Shown here in pieces: positions 53,702-63,196 of a stretch of 64,000 bases of DNA. The notes beneath the pieces were generated by a model, which saw nothing but the letters and a program-made list of their open reading frames with translations, did no database searches and had not been told where the DNA came from. The DNA is from an uncultured Clostridium sp. GTDB lineage: Bacteria; Bacillota; Clostridia; Clostridiales; Clostridiaceae. Both the position numbers and the translations under genes were made by a program. The stretch covers positions 1 to 64,000 of the forward strand of contig CAIFEX010000008.1 of NCBI GenBank assembly GCA_903789665.1. The letters run 5' to 3'. Every line of letters begins with the position of its first letter. Position 1 is the stretch's first letter.

Positions 53702-56700
53702 GTGAATATTATAAATATAAAAATGTTTGGTAATTTTGAAGTGAATATGAACCATGTAAAAATCCTATTTCCCTATAATAAAGCACAGGCTCTTTTTTGT
53801 TATTTAATTATAAATAAAGAATGTACAAGAGATAAACTGGCCGGCCTTTTCTGGCCCGAGGAAGAAGAAAGTAACGCTAAGAAAAATTTAAGAAATGCCC
53901 TGTATAAAATAAAAAAAACATTTAATTTTGAGGTATTGATATCGCCGAGGAAATCAACTGTCATGATAAATCCACACATAGTTATAAAATCTGACGTGAT
54001 TGACTTTTTAGAAGATAAAAATGAAATCGGACTGTATACGGCACCTTTTTTATCCGGATTTTACGTAAAAAATGCGGAAAGTTTTCAAAATTGGCTGATT
54101 GAATACAGAGAATACCTGCAGCATATATATATACGGAGACTTAAGTCAAAAATATCCCTGGAGGAAAAAAACAAGAACTACGATAAAATTGAAAATTACT
54201 GTAGAATGCTCATAAGAACTGATGAATTTGATGAAGATTCCTACAGAAAATTAATGTACAGTTTAATGTACGAGGGCAAATTGAACAAAGCCGTTGAAAC
54301 CTATAACAAACTCTCAGAAATTTTAAACAGTGAATTAAACATAGAACCTTCCAGAGAAACAAAAAAGTTATTCAAGGAAATTCTAAATAAAATAGGATAC
54401 ACACACAGCAACCTAAAGCATCAAAAATTTTTCTTTGGAAGACGCGGTGAATTAAAATTTCTCCAGACAAATTATTTTAAGTTCATCAACAACATAGAAA
54501 CTAAATCTGTTTTAATATTGGGAGAGGCCGGCATCGGTAAAACGAAACTAAAGGAAAAATTCCTGGAAAATATAACTGGAAGCAGCATATATGTTTTTGA
54601 AACATGCTGTTATCAATTTGAAAAGGAATATATACTAAAGCCGTGGAATTCCATAATATCAAACCTGGCAAAAATAATCGAATCAGATAAAATAGCTCTG
54701 CCCCAGGGATATGAAAACATAATAGGCAACTTTTTCCCACAATTTAGCAAAAACTGTTCCATTGATTCAAAACTTATAGAAAACAACAACAGTTTAAAAT
54801 ACGAGGTCATTATAAATACCATAGAAAATGTTTTCAAAAATCTCGGCAGTAGGAAAAAAATTCTGCTTGTATTTGAAGACATCCAGTGGATCGATTCAAT
54901 GAGTTTGTCACTTTTAGGCAGCATAATCTTAAGTAAAAATAAAAATATAATTTTGCTTGCCACCTCTAGAAAAGAAAGGAATGAAGAACTGGATAAATTT
55001 ATTACTTCAATGAAAATGCATGACAAGATAAAAATCATTGAACTATACAGGCTCGGATTTAAAGAGACTGAAAATTTTATAAAACAAGCTCTTCCAAATC
55101 ATAATCTGAATAAAAAAATGGTCAAAAAAATTTATAATGAAACAGAAGGAAATCTATTTTTTTTAACTGAATACATGAATATAATAAAATCAAATGGAAA
55201 TATAAATATAATGTCCTCAAAAATGCAGGACATACTAAAGAGCAGATATCTGGATGTATCTGAAAACGGAAGAAAAATTTTAAATATATGCTCTATGTTT
55301 TTCGATGAAACCCCTCTTTATATACTGGTAAAATTAATGCATAAAGACGAATTGGAAATAATGGACATGCTTCAGGAGCTGGAGGACAAATTTATACTTA
55401 CAGAAGCCTTAGGTGAGAATAATATAAATTTAAAGTTCACTCACCAGAAATTAAGAGAGTTTATATATTCAAATCAATCTATGGCAAGGAAAAAAATACT
55501 GCACAACAAAATAGGAAATATCTTCGAAAAAAGCCTTTCCGGCAATAAAAACGATTTAAACATATATTACAAACTGATATACCATTTTTCAAATGCCGGC
55601 AATTATGTGAAAAAGCTTAAATATATAATGAAAAGTCTAAATGTATATCTTGGGTTCAGCCATGAACTTTTTCCGGTACTCTATTACAATAACACCAAAT
55701 ACAGCAGTTTGTATTTTAGCGATGAAAAGGCTCTAAACAGCATGAACAAAACAGAAAAGCTTTTGAATAAAATTAAAAGTCAAACCGATTCCAAAGAAAC
55801 TACACTGCTGGAAATCACATTTCTTCACATGAAGGGAAGATATTTAATCCGGGTGGGAGAATACAAAGAAGGTACTTCAATAATAAAAAGCATGATAGAT
55901 AAGGCACTTCAGATAGAAAATGTCAATTATGCCCTTGAAGGTTATAAACAGATGATCTACTACTGTATACAAACCTATGATGTAAAGGACATGATACTGT
56001 ACGTAAATTTGGCACTTGATATTGCAGTATCTGAAGCCTATGAAGATGAAAAAGCCGTACTTTTCAGGTTAAAGGCACTTTACAACAATATGTGCGGAAA
56101 TTACACAGAAGCGGAAAAGCTCTTGAATAAATCCATAGACATACTTGAAAGAAATGATTCGGTATCTGACAAATATGCACTGAACATAGCAGCCGCCTAT
56201 AATTATATAGGTGAAATAAGAAGATATTCCACGAAGTTCCCGCAAGCTATAGACTACTATAATAAAGCCATTAAGATATGTGAGAAAAAAAAGATAACTT
56301 CAACCAGTGCAATATTCAATATCAATGCAGGTGAAGCAGCTTTTGACATGGGAAACTACACCCTTGCAAAGGAATATTTCAGCAGATCCCTCAAAATATA
56401 CAACCACTTTGATTTGGTCTGGGGACGTTCCGTAGCGGAAGCTTTCATGTCCTTAATTAAAATAGATGAAGGAAATTTTGACGCGGCATTAAATTATTTA
56501 AAAGCCGCCCATACTCATTCAGAAATGTTAAAAAGCCCCCATGAAATAGGACTTGTATACAGCATTAAGGCATCAATCAGAATAAAAATGATGGAAAATA
56601 AAGGGTTAAATTCCATTTTTCAAAAATATCTCTGTCAAAATATAGACTATTACTGTAAAAGCGGTATTGAATATTTAAAAAGATCTCTGGATTATTATGA

Positions 56701-56755
56701 GATCGATGTGCTTTTAAAGCTAAAATCCAAAGCTGAAAGTACAGATATAAAGTAA
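53702..56755 (+). CDS. Large transcriptional activator: winged helix, BTAD, ATPase and TPR
   Basis: A 1017-residue regulator. Residues 1-95 form an OmpR-like winged helix (INIKMFGNFEV, GLFWPEEEESNAKKNLRNALYKIKK), and residues 100-240 a bacterial transcriptional activation domain (SARP type). Residues 260-500 are an NTPase with Walker A GEAGIGKTK (near 274) and Walker B ILLVFEDIQWID (near 388). Residues about 640-960 are TPR-like repeats, including AAAYNYIGEIRRYS. I choose the GTG at 53702, 5 nt after AGGAAGGGAT; the frame extends to 53585. Being divergent from hutU and next to ftcD, it is the likely hut activator. The inducer is unknown. Confidence 0.82.
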   Translation: MNIINIKMFGNFEVNMNHVKILFPYNKAQALFCYLIINKECTRDKLAGLFWPEEEESNAKKNLRNALYKIKKTFNFEVLISPRKSTVMINPHIVIKSDVIDFLEDKNEIGLYTAPFLSGFYVKNAESFQNWLIEYREYLQHIYIRRLKSKISLEEKNKNYDKIENYCRMLIRTDEFDEDSYRKLMYSLMYEGKLNKAVETYNKLSEILNSELNIEPSRETKKLFKEILNKIGYTHSNLKHQKFFFGRRGELKFLQTNYFKFINNIETKSVLILGEAGIGKTKLKEKFLENITGSSIYVFETCCYQFEKEYILKPWNSIISNLAKIIESDKIALPQGYENIIGNFFPQFSKNCSIDSKLIENNNSLKYEVIINTIENVFKNLGSRKKILLVFEDIQWIDSMSLSLLGSIILSKNKNIILLATSRKERNEELDKFITSMKMHDKIKIIELYRLGFKETENFIKQALPNHNLNKKMVKKIYNETEGNLFFLTEYMNIIKSNGNINIMSSKMQDILKSRYLDVSENGRKILNICSMFFDETPLYILVKLMHKDELEIMDMLQELEDKFILTEALGENNINLKFTHQKLREFIYSNQSMARKKILHNKIGNIFEKSLSGNKNDLNIYYKLIYHFSNAGNYVKKLKYIMKSLNVYLGFSHELFPVLYYNNTKYSSLYFSDEKALNSMNKTEKLLNKIKSQTDSKETTLLEITFLHMKGRYLIRVGEYKEGTSIIKSMIDKALQIENVNYALEGYKQMIYYCIQTYDVKDMILYVNLALDIAVSEAYEDEKAVLFRLKALYNNMCGNYTEAEKLLNKSIDILERNDSVSDKYALNIAAAYNYIGEIRRYSTKFPQAIDYYNKAIKICEKKKITSTSAIFNINAGEAAFDMGNYTLAKEYFSRSLKIYNHFDLVWGRSVAEAFMSLIKIDEGNFDAALNYLKAAHTHSEMLKSPHEIGLVYSIKASIRIKMMENKGLNSIFQKYLCQNIDYYCKSGIEYLKRSLDYYEIDVLLKLKSKAESTDIK

Positions 56756-56787
56756 GGATGATTTTCGGCAGCCGCTGAAAATCATCC
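56756..56787. terminator. Bidirectional terminator between the regulator and ftcD
   Basis: GGATGATTTTC (56756-56766) pairs with GAAAATCATCC (56777-56787), with further inner pairing around loop AGCC. It lies between convergent stop codons. Confidence 0.85.
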
Positions 56788-56803
56788 TTATTAGAATACA
56801 GCT

Positions 56804-57700
56804 CTATTCATACAATCTGGATTCCAATACCTGACTCATGTCAAAATTCTCTATTTGAAGATAGTATTTTGCACAATCTATAAGAGCTTTCATTGGAACC
56901 AATCCTATGACCTCACTGCCTATTACAGGTACTCCATACCTTTTTGCCTCCATTTTGACCATTTCCTGTGCTGAATATACAGGTGTCTTTTCATAATTCA
57001 CCAGATTCATGGATACCTGTACTATATTTCTTTCAGTCACCTTTACGCCCACAGCTTTAACGTACCTGAGGCCCCCTCCTATGTATCTAACTTTTCTCGC
57101 TATGGCATTTGCAATCTCTACATCATCAGTACCTAAATTTACATTATATGCCACAAGTGGAAGTCTTGTTCCTATAACTGTTGCCCCGCTTTTCACATTC
57201 ATCTTCTGAGGTCCAAAATCCGGTTTCCACTCGGGCTTTTTTATTTTCTCGAAAAATCCCTCATACTGACCCTTCCTTATATCCGCTAAGTTTCTTCTCT
57301 CGAGACAGCTGGCAGCATCTTCATATAAATAAACAGGTATTGCCAGTTCAGTTCCCACTTTTTCACCCAATTTTCTTGAAATTTCCACGCATTCCTCCGT
57401 GGAAACATCCTTAATTGGTATAAAAGGTACCACATCCGTTGCACCCATCCTAGGATGCGCACCCTTATGTTTTCTCATGTCTATAAGTTCGGCTGCTTTC
57501 CTTATGAGATTAAAGGCAGCACTTTCCACCTTATCAGGTTCTCCCAAGAAAGTTACCACTGATCTATTATGATCTTTGTCCGAAGAATAATCCAGAAGTT
57601 TTACACCTTCAATTTTTCTAACCTCATCCACAATATTCTCAATTATTTTTACATTCCTGCCTTCACTAAAATTTGGAACACACTCCACTAATTTTGTCAT
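56804..57700 (-). CDS. ftcD: Glutamate formimidoyltransferase
   Basis: A 298-residue enzyme transferring the formimino group of formiminoglutamate to THF. ECVPNFSEGRN at the N-terminus, SDKDHNRSVVTF, HKGAHPRMGATDVVPFIPI and IGTRLPLVAYNVNLGT are family motifs. It is the N-terminal half of the mammalian FTCD; FchA, about 6.7 kb away, is the other half. GGGGGAAG precedes the ATG. It is convergent with the regulator and outside the hutU row, so it is probably expressed from its own promoter. Confidence 0.94.
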   Translation of the reverse strand: MTKLVECVPNFSEGRNVKIIENIVDEVRKIEGVKLLDYSSDKDHNRSVVTFLGEPDKVESAAFNLIRKAAELIDMRKHKGAHPRMGATDVVPFIPIKDVSTEECVEISRKLGEKVGTELAIPVYLYEDAASCLERRNLADIRKGQYEGFFEKIKKPEWKPDFGPQKMNVKSGATVIGTRLPLVAYNVNLGTDDVEIANAIARKVRYIGGGLRYVKAVGVKVTERNIVQVSMNLVNYEKTPVYSAQEMVKMEAKRYGVPVIGSEVIGLVPMKALIDCAKYYLQIENFDMSQVLESRLYE

Positions 57701-57773
57701 CTTGACTTCCCCCTAAATTCTAATTTAAAGTCATTATAAATTAGCTGCATCTTTAAAACGTCTAAATGCATTT

Positions 57774-58664
57774 TCATCCCCGATTCCAGAACAGACATGA
57801 TGCAAACATTCCAACTATAGTTACACCGGTTATAGTTTCAATCATAACCAAAATACGCACTATTGTGGAATTTGGTACAATGTCACCATATCCCAATGTA
57901 GTCATGGTCACTGCACTGAAATACATAAAATTCCACAGGGGGTATCTGAGTTTTTCATTCATTACCGACTTGAGTACCAAAGGGCTGTCGTCCAGAAATG
58001 ATATGGAATTTTTAACAAGTTCCGGAAAATAAAAATTCAAGGGATAATAAAAATATCCGTTTCCGGGAAATCCACTGTAGAGTACCGGATATTCATTTAC
58101 CCACATATATCGAGTGCATACCTTTTTAAAATCATTACTGAAACTTCTTGTATAAATCCTAAAACTTTTTAATTTTGGGTTCCCATCTATCTTATAAAAA
58201 TCCACCTTTATTCTATAGCTGTCAAATCTTCCACTTATTTTATTGGGGCCTAAATTTTCCACGGCAATATGTGTGATTCCTTCATTTTTAAACAATAGAT
58301 AATAATAATTGGCCCACTCTCCCCCCAGAACTTTTTCAAAAGAAAATACATTGACAAGAGGATTGGAATCATCTACAAACTCCAGTTTTGCAACAGGTCT
58401 TTTATATTCATTTGACAGCAATAAGCTTTTTATGCTGTTTTTGAGCTCACTGCTGCACATTTCAATATCCAGATCCCTTTCAAACATATTTATTTTCCTA
58501 TCTATATTTATGTCATCCTGAAATATAAAAAATTCCCCATTTGACCGGTTTGCAATGTCCCAATAGACAATTCCAAAACAAAGCAAAACAATTATGTAGA
58601 ATAAAGCTAAAAACAGTAAAATAGTTTTTTTCTTAATCTTATATACGTTAATAAACCATTTCAT
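57774..58664 (-). CDS. Two-TM potassium channel with a large extracytoplasmic domain
   Basis: A 296-residue protein. TM1 is at residues about 14-34; a pore helix and the selectivity filter TTLGYGD (residues 255-261) precede TM2 (about 268-292), and the chain ends three residues after CLFW. About 200 residues between TM1 and the pore form a soluble domain with WANYYYLLFKNEGITH and KVDFYKIDGNPKLKSFRIYTR. No cytoplasmic RCK domain is present. The pore is typical of K+ channels, but the large outer insert and missing regulatory domain are unusual. AGAGGT precedes the ATG. I infer gating by something sensed outside the membrane. Confidence 0.8.
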   Translation of the reverse strand: MKWFINVYKIKKKTILLFLALFYIIVLLCFGIVYWDIANRSNGEFFIFQDDINIDRKINMFERDLDIEMCSSELKNSIKSLLLSNEYKRPVAKLEFVDDSNPLVNVFSFEKVLGGEWANYYYLLFKNEGITHIAVENLGPNKISGRFDSYRIKVDFYKIDGNPKLKSFRIYTRSFSNDFKKVCTRYMWVNEYPVLYSGFPGNGYFYYPLNFYFPELVKNSISFLDDSPLVLKSVMNEKLRYPLWNFMYFSAVTMTTLGYGDIVPNSTIVRILVMIETITGVTIVGMFASCLFWNRG

Positions 58665-58780
58665 ATTATAACCTCTGTATTAGTTATATTTATTTATACT
58701 TATATGAAAAGTTCATTATAACATTTTACAGTTATTTTTTATATATTTATATATCTGAAACAGGAATTCAGAATCAAAAA

Positions 58781-58826
58781 AGCACTGCCGCAGTACAGTC
58801 AAAATAACCTGACATCCGGCAGTGCT
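58781..58826 (-). terminator. Terminator of the AhpD-like gene
   Basis: AGCACTGCCG (58781-58790) and CGGCAGTGCT (58817-58826) are perfect arms around a 26-nt loop, followed on the minus strand by TTTTTTGATTC. Confidence 0.85.
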
Positions 58827-58846
58827 CTGCTATGTTCCAAAATTGT

Positions 58847-59197
58847 CTAACTGAAATCCGATTTAAACTCTTCAAGGGACTTTCTAAGAAGTGTAACTGA
58901 ATAAGCCATGGAGGGTCCCCCACCAAAGGCCACAGCTACCATGGCAGCTTCCATTATCTCTTCAGGGGAAGCGCCTGCTTTAAGTGCCTTATAAGAGTGG
59001 CCCACAATGCAGTACTTGCACCTGTTATATATACCTATGGCCACACTTATAAGTTCCTTTGTCTTTACATCCAGGGACCCTTTTTTGAACAGAACTCCCA
59101 TTGAGCTTGAAAAAGCCCCCATCTGTTCAGCATTGGTCTTGTTAAATTCAGCAAAGCCCTCATTACAATCTTTTAAAATTTCTCTCGGGTTTTCCAC
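58847..59197 (-). CDS. Carboxymuconolactone decarboxylase / AhpD-like protein
   Basis: A 116-residue all-helical protein of the CMD family. The redox motif CKYCIVGHSYKALKAG (CxxC-x3-H) near residue 60 indicates peroxidase-reductase (AhpD-like) chemistry rather than lactone decarboxylation. GTG start after GAGGAG. It stands alone with its own terminator. Physiological partner unknown. Confidence 0.85.
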   Translation of the reverse strand: MENPREILKDCNEGFAEFNKTNAEQMGAFSSSMGVLFKKGSLDVKTKELISVAIGIYNRCKYCIVGHSYKALKAGASPEEIMEAAMVAVAFGGGPSMAYSVTLLRKSLEEFKSDFS

Positions 59198-59275
59198 AAA
59201 AACATCTCCTCTTTTGAAACTGTAAATGGATTAACTCTCATATTATATCCAATGAAAAGCAAAATAATGTACTTT

Positions 59276-60691
59276 TTATCTTTTTACCCTCCACGTAGTT
59301 CCACTTTTCGAATCCAATATTTCTATACCCATATCACTGAGTTTATCCCTTATTTCATCAGCTTTAGACCAATTTTTATTATCCCTTGCTTCCTTTCTTT
59401 CAGTTATCAATCTATTTACTTCATCTTCATCTATACCTCTTAAATTCTGTTTGTCATCATATTTTAACAAATCCAGAGAAAATACAGTATCAAAGCTCTC
59501 TATTAATATCTTCTTTTCCCTGTTTGTAAGCTCATCATCCTTCATAACCTCAAATAGAACTGTAAATGCATTTGGCATATTTAAATCATCACATATCTGT
59601 TCCATAAATTTTGACTTGTAGCTGTCTATCAAGTTTTCATCTGCCCTTTCGCTTTCATCTACAGTTGAAATTATAGAAGCTATTTTTTCTTTTAACTTAT
59701 TATAGGAAAGATGTGCCTGCTGGAGGGCATCATAATTGAATATCAGTTGTTTTCTATATCTCGACTGAAGGCAAAAGTATCTGTAATCCAAGGGTGAAAA
59801 TCCTTTTTCTTCAAGTTTTGACAGTGTCAAAAATTCTCCACTCGACTTAGACATTTTTCCCGCATTTGTAACCAAAAATTCTCCGTGCATCCAGTAATTA
59901 ACACATTTATGGCCCACCGCAGCTTCCGATTGAGCTATTTCATTGGTATGGTGTACCGGTATATGATCTACTCCACCACAATGTATATCTATTCTATCTC
60001 CAAGATATTTCAATGACATGGCAGAACATTCTATGTGCCATCCCGGAAATCCTCTTCCCCAGGGTGAATCCCACTGCATCACCTGGTTTTTAAACTTAGA
60101 ATTTGTAAACCACAGTACAAAATCCAGCGGATTTTTTTTATTTTTATCAACTTCCACCCGGCTTCCAGCCTCGAGCTCTTCCATGCTCAAATGTGCAAGT
60201 TTATTATAGTCTTTAAATTTATCGATCGAATAATAAACATTGCCGTTTGACACATAAGTATATCCTTTTTTTTCTAATATCTTGATTAAATTTATCATAT
60301 CCTGAATATGATCCGTTGCCCTGCAGACTACATCAGGCCTTCTTATATTAAGTTTCTTGCAGTCTTTAAAAAAAGCATCCTCGTAAAATTTTGCAATTTC
60401 CCATACAGTTTTATTTTCACGCTCCGCTCCTATCTGCATCTTGTCTTCTCCCGTATCTGCATCGGATTGTAAATGTCCAACGTCCGTTACATTCATAACA
60501 TGTTTTACCCTGTAAGAATCATATTCAAGAGATTTTTTCAGTAGATCTTCAAATATATAGGTTCTTAAATTCCCTATATGAGCATAATTATAAACTGTAG
60601 GACCACAAGTATAAATTCCAACTTTTCCCATGCAAATGGGAATAAATTTTTCTTTTTTTCTACTCATAGTATTATAAATATAAAAATTCAT
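59276..60691 (-). CDS. cysS: Cysteinyl-tRNA synthetase
   Basis: A 471-residue class I synthetase. Zinc/HIGH region CGPTVYNYAHIGN near residue 28, GWHIECSAM for cysteine-binding zinc, KMSKS in AGKMSKSSGEF near residue 270, and the anticodon-binding helix bundle with RKEARDNKNWSKADEIRDKL at the end. GGGGAG precedes the ATG. It is separate from the serS/cysE context found elsewhere; no T-box motif was seen in the 100 bp upstream. Confidence 0.96.
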   Translation of the reverse strand: MNFYIYNTMSRKKEKFIPICMGKVGIYTCGPTVYNYAHIGNLRTYIFEDLLKKSLEYDSYRVKHVMNVTDVGHLQSDADTGEDKMQIGAERENKTVWEIAKFYEDAFFKDCKKLNIRRPDVVCRATDHIQDMINLIKILEKKGYTYVSNGNVYYSIDKFKDYNKLAHLSMEELEAGSRVEVDKNKKNPLDFVLWFTNSKFKNQVMQWDSPWGRGFPGWHIECSAMSLKYLGDRIDIHCGGVDHIPVHHTNEIAQSEAAVGHKCVNYWMHGEFLVTNAGKMSKSSGEFLTLSKLEEKGFSPLDYRYFCLQSRYRKQLIFNYDALQQAHLSYNKLKEKIASIISTVDESERADENLIDSYKSKFMEQICDDLNMPNAFTVLFEVMKDDELTNREKKILIESFDTVFSLDLLKYDDKQNLRGIDEDEVNRLITERKEARDNKNWSKADEIRDKLSDMGIEILDSKSGTTWRVKR

Positions 60692-60790
60692 ACTTATCTC
60701 CCCTTATTACCGTAACCTTCTTTAGCATTACATATATATATTACCACATTATATATAAATATTACCACAATCGCAATATAATTCAACAAT

Positions 60791-61714
60791 TTATTTTTCG
60801 GCCACATATTTTCTTATATATTTGTTGAAATCCCAGAGGTGTAAAAATCTCCGGGCACTTTTATAACCAGATTCGAATAGTTTCAATCTCATATCCCTGG
60901 ATATATCAAACTCAGTCGTTCTTACGCCCAAGGTGGGAATAAACACCGTTCTCACCGCATATTTGTCCTTTACATAGACTTCCTCATCTTTGTCGAGCAT
61001 TGTTCCCATTATATCAAAAAGATATGAAATAAAATCTTCTCTCTTTGAATTACTGCCCCTGCCTTCCTTCTCGGTCAATTTAAAACCTATAGTAGGCAAA
61101 GTTGGAACGTCTTTTGTATCGAATATCCATATTGGAAAATTACTAAGCAGTCCTCCATCGACTATATAGCTGCATTTATTTCCATAACGAAGTTTCACCG
61201 GTTTAAAATACAGCGGAATACTGATACTCATCCTCACTGCATCTGCTATTTTAAATTTCATAGGATTTATTCCATAGTTCACCAGATCATCCGGAAGTAT
61301 GAGCATGGATTTTTTAGTTATATCGGAAGCTATTATTTTAAGGGGTGACTTATTGCCCGCACTTATGTCCTCAAAAGTTACCTTTCCCTTTCTCAATAAA
61401 AGCTCCTCAATATATCTTCCTACAGCCTTAGACGAGTATATACCTTTATCCTTGAAAAGTGAAATAGTATTTTTTAGCATGGAGATCTTCCAGATATCCC
61501 TTTTCTTGAAGAACATTTTTTGATCCAGGTTCATCATTATGTTCTTGAGATCTTCACCTCTATATCCCACAGCCAAAAGTGAAGCTATAATCGCCCCTGC
61601 AGAAGTTCCTGCAAATTCATTCCACCTGTACCCCATTTTTTCAAAATAACACACGGCACCTATGAGTCCTATTCCCTTTATACCCCCACCTTCAAATACA
61701 GCATTTGCCTTCAA
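60791..61714 (-). CDS. Patatin-like phospholipase
   Basis: A 307-residue serine lipase-fold protein. The oxyanion loop GGGIKGIGLIG is at residues 8-18, the nucleophile Ser in AGTSAGAI (GxSxG) near residue 40, and the catalytic Asp in VDGGLLSNFP near residue 195 (DG-G/A). I start at the TTG at 61714, 5 nt after GAGGTGA; the frame extends to 61765 without support. It belongs to the RssA/YchK-like intracellular group; the lipid substrate is unknown. Confidence 0.87.
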   Translation of the reverse strand: MKANAVFEGGGIKGIGLIGAVCYFEKMGYRWNEFAGTSAGAIIASLLAVGYRGEDLKNIMMNLDQKMFFKKRDIWKISMLKNTISLFKDKGIYSSKAVGRYIEELLLRKGKVTFEDISAGNKSPLKIIASDITKKSMLILPDDLVNYGINPMKFKIADAVRMSISIPLYFKPVKLRYGNKCSYIVDGGLLSNFPIWIFDTKDVPTLPTIGFKLTEKEGRGSNSKREDFISYLFDIMGTMLDKDEEVYVKDKYAVRTVFIPTLGVRTTEFDISRDMRLKLFESGYKSARRFLHLWDFNKYIRKYVAEK

Positions 61715-61859
61715 TAAAATCACCTCAATATATAGATATGAAAGCCAATAAAATAAGACACTCAAAATCAGGTGATTCTTGAATATTGAATAATTTTCAT
61801 ATAAGTGGGAAAAATAATTTCAATCTCAATATTTTGCTTTTACAGGGAGTGATTTTAAA

Positions 61860-62225
61860 ATGAGAGTTGAAATTTATTATAATGGCCTAAAAAATGCAAA
61901 CAATGCAGTGGAGAAATTAAAAAATGCAGGTTTTCCAAATGCCATGGTCGATTTAAACGACAATTACATAGATCTATACAACACGAATTCAAATTTAGAA
62001 TCCGATATGAATTTTTCAAATGTGATAAATTCCAGAAAATTCACAAATGATTCATCTCAAAAAATGTCTATTTCAGGAAGTCCAATGTCGGGTGGATTTG
62101 AAAACTTAAGGGAGATTGAAAATACAAATTACAAAGTGGTCATAGATTCCGATTCATTCAATCTTCAAAAACTAAAAGAAGTCATAGGAGAAACTGGGGG
62201 ACAGATCAGGGATCACACTTTCTAG
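61860..62225 (+). CDS. Small conserved-looking protein of unknown function
   Basis: A 121-residue protein. The N-terminus (RVEIYYNGLKNANNAVEKLK) and C-terminus (YKVVIDSDSFNLQKLKEVIG) look like two beta-alpha units of a ferredoxin-like or heavy-metal-associated-like fold, joined by a Ser/Asn-rich linker (residues 45-85). No metal-binding cysteines are present. GGGAGTG precedes the ATG by 10 nt. The last 20 bp overlap the end of the convergent ROK gene, so no terminator separates them. Confidence 0.6.
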   Translation: MRVEIYYNGLKNANNAVEKLKNAGFPNAMVDLNDNYIDLYNTNSNLESDMNFSNVINSRKFTNDSSQKMSISGSPMSGGFENLREIENTNYKVVIDSDSFNLQKLKEVIGETGGQIRDHTF

Positions 62226-63168
62226 ATTGCAATATAACCAATGCAGCTGCCCCTATAACACCTGCATTGGTTCCAAGTTCTGCTCTGAGTATTTTGGTAT
62301 TCTCACTTATAACCTTAAAGCATCTCTTTTCCACTACTTCCTTCACTTTATCAACAACTATATTGCCGCCTTCTGAAACGCCTCCGCCTATTATCAAAAC
62401 TTCCGGATCAAAACAATTCATTACATTGGCCACACATATTCCCAAATAATTCAATGCCCTATCCAATACTTCCGCAGACTTGACATCTCCACAACCTGCT
62501 TCTTTAAAAACTTCCTTAGCAGTTATCCTTCCATATTTACGAAGAGATGTGGGTGCCCCGCTTTCTATAACCTTTTTTGCTTCCCTTGCAATTGCAGTAC
62601 CTGAAGCCAGTACCTCTGCACACCCCCTGTTGCCGCAGTTGCAAATGGGACCGTCCTTTTCCAAAGTCATATGTCCAATTTCCAGGGCGTTTTGAGTATT
62701 TCCCCTATACAGTTTGCCGTTGAGCACCGCACCTGCACCTATCCCCGTAGAAACCGTAATAAATATCATGTTTTTGCTGCCTCTGCCCGCCCCGAACATG
62801 TATTCTCCCAATGCAGCAGCATTTGCATCGTTCTCCAGATAAACAGGCAGATCAAACACACTTTTTAACGGATTTACAATATTAAAGTTTTTAAAAGGCA
62901 AATTAGGAGTGCACAATATCTCGCCCTTAATTAAGTCAAGAGGTCCGGGAGCCCCGATTCCAATGCCTTTTATTTCCCTAATGTTCAATTCGCAGTTTTT
63001 CATCATATCTTTTACAAGGACTGTCACTGTATTTAATATGGCTTTTTCTCCTCTTTCCACATTAGTTGGAAGGATTTTATGATAAATTATTTTTCCACTC
63101 AAATTCACTAAAGCAGTGCTGATCTTCGTACCTCCTAGATCCACTCCAATTACAAATCTGCCTTTCAA
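62206..63168 (-). CDS. ROK-family glucokinase-like protein
   Basis: A 320-residue sugar kinase. The ATP site GVDLGGTK is at the N-terminus, with ENDANAAALGEYMFGAG carrying the catalytic Asp. The ROK zinc motif CNCGNRGCAEVLASG is near residue 175, and HMTLEKDG contributes the zinc-binding His. No N-terminal helix-turn-helix is present, so it is a kinase and not a repressor. The start is TTG at 63168, 7 nt after GGGAGG. Glucose is the usual substrate but other hexoses are possible. Confidence 0.9.
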   Translation of the reverse strand: MKGRFVIGVDLGGTKISTALVNLSGKIIYHKILPTNVERGEKAILNTVTVLVKDMMKNCELNIREIKGIGIGAPGPLDLIKGEILCTPNLPFKNFNIVNPLKSVFDLPVYLENDANAAALGEYMFGAGRGSKNMIFITVSTGIGAGAVLNGKLYRGNTQNALEIGHMTLEKDGPICNCGNRGCAEVLASGTAIAREAKKVIESGAPTSLRKYGRITAKEVFKEAGCGDVKSAEVLDRALNYLGICVANVMNCFDPEVLIIGGGVSEGGNIVVDKVKEVVEKRCFKVISENTKILRAELGTNAGVIGAAALVILQSRKCDP

Positions 63169-63196
63169 ATCAATACCTCCCAATTAAAGATTTCAC

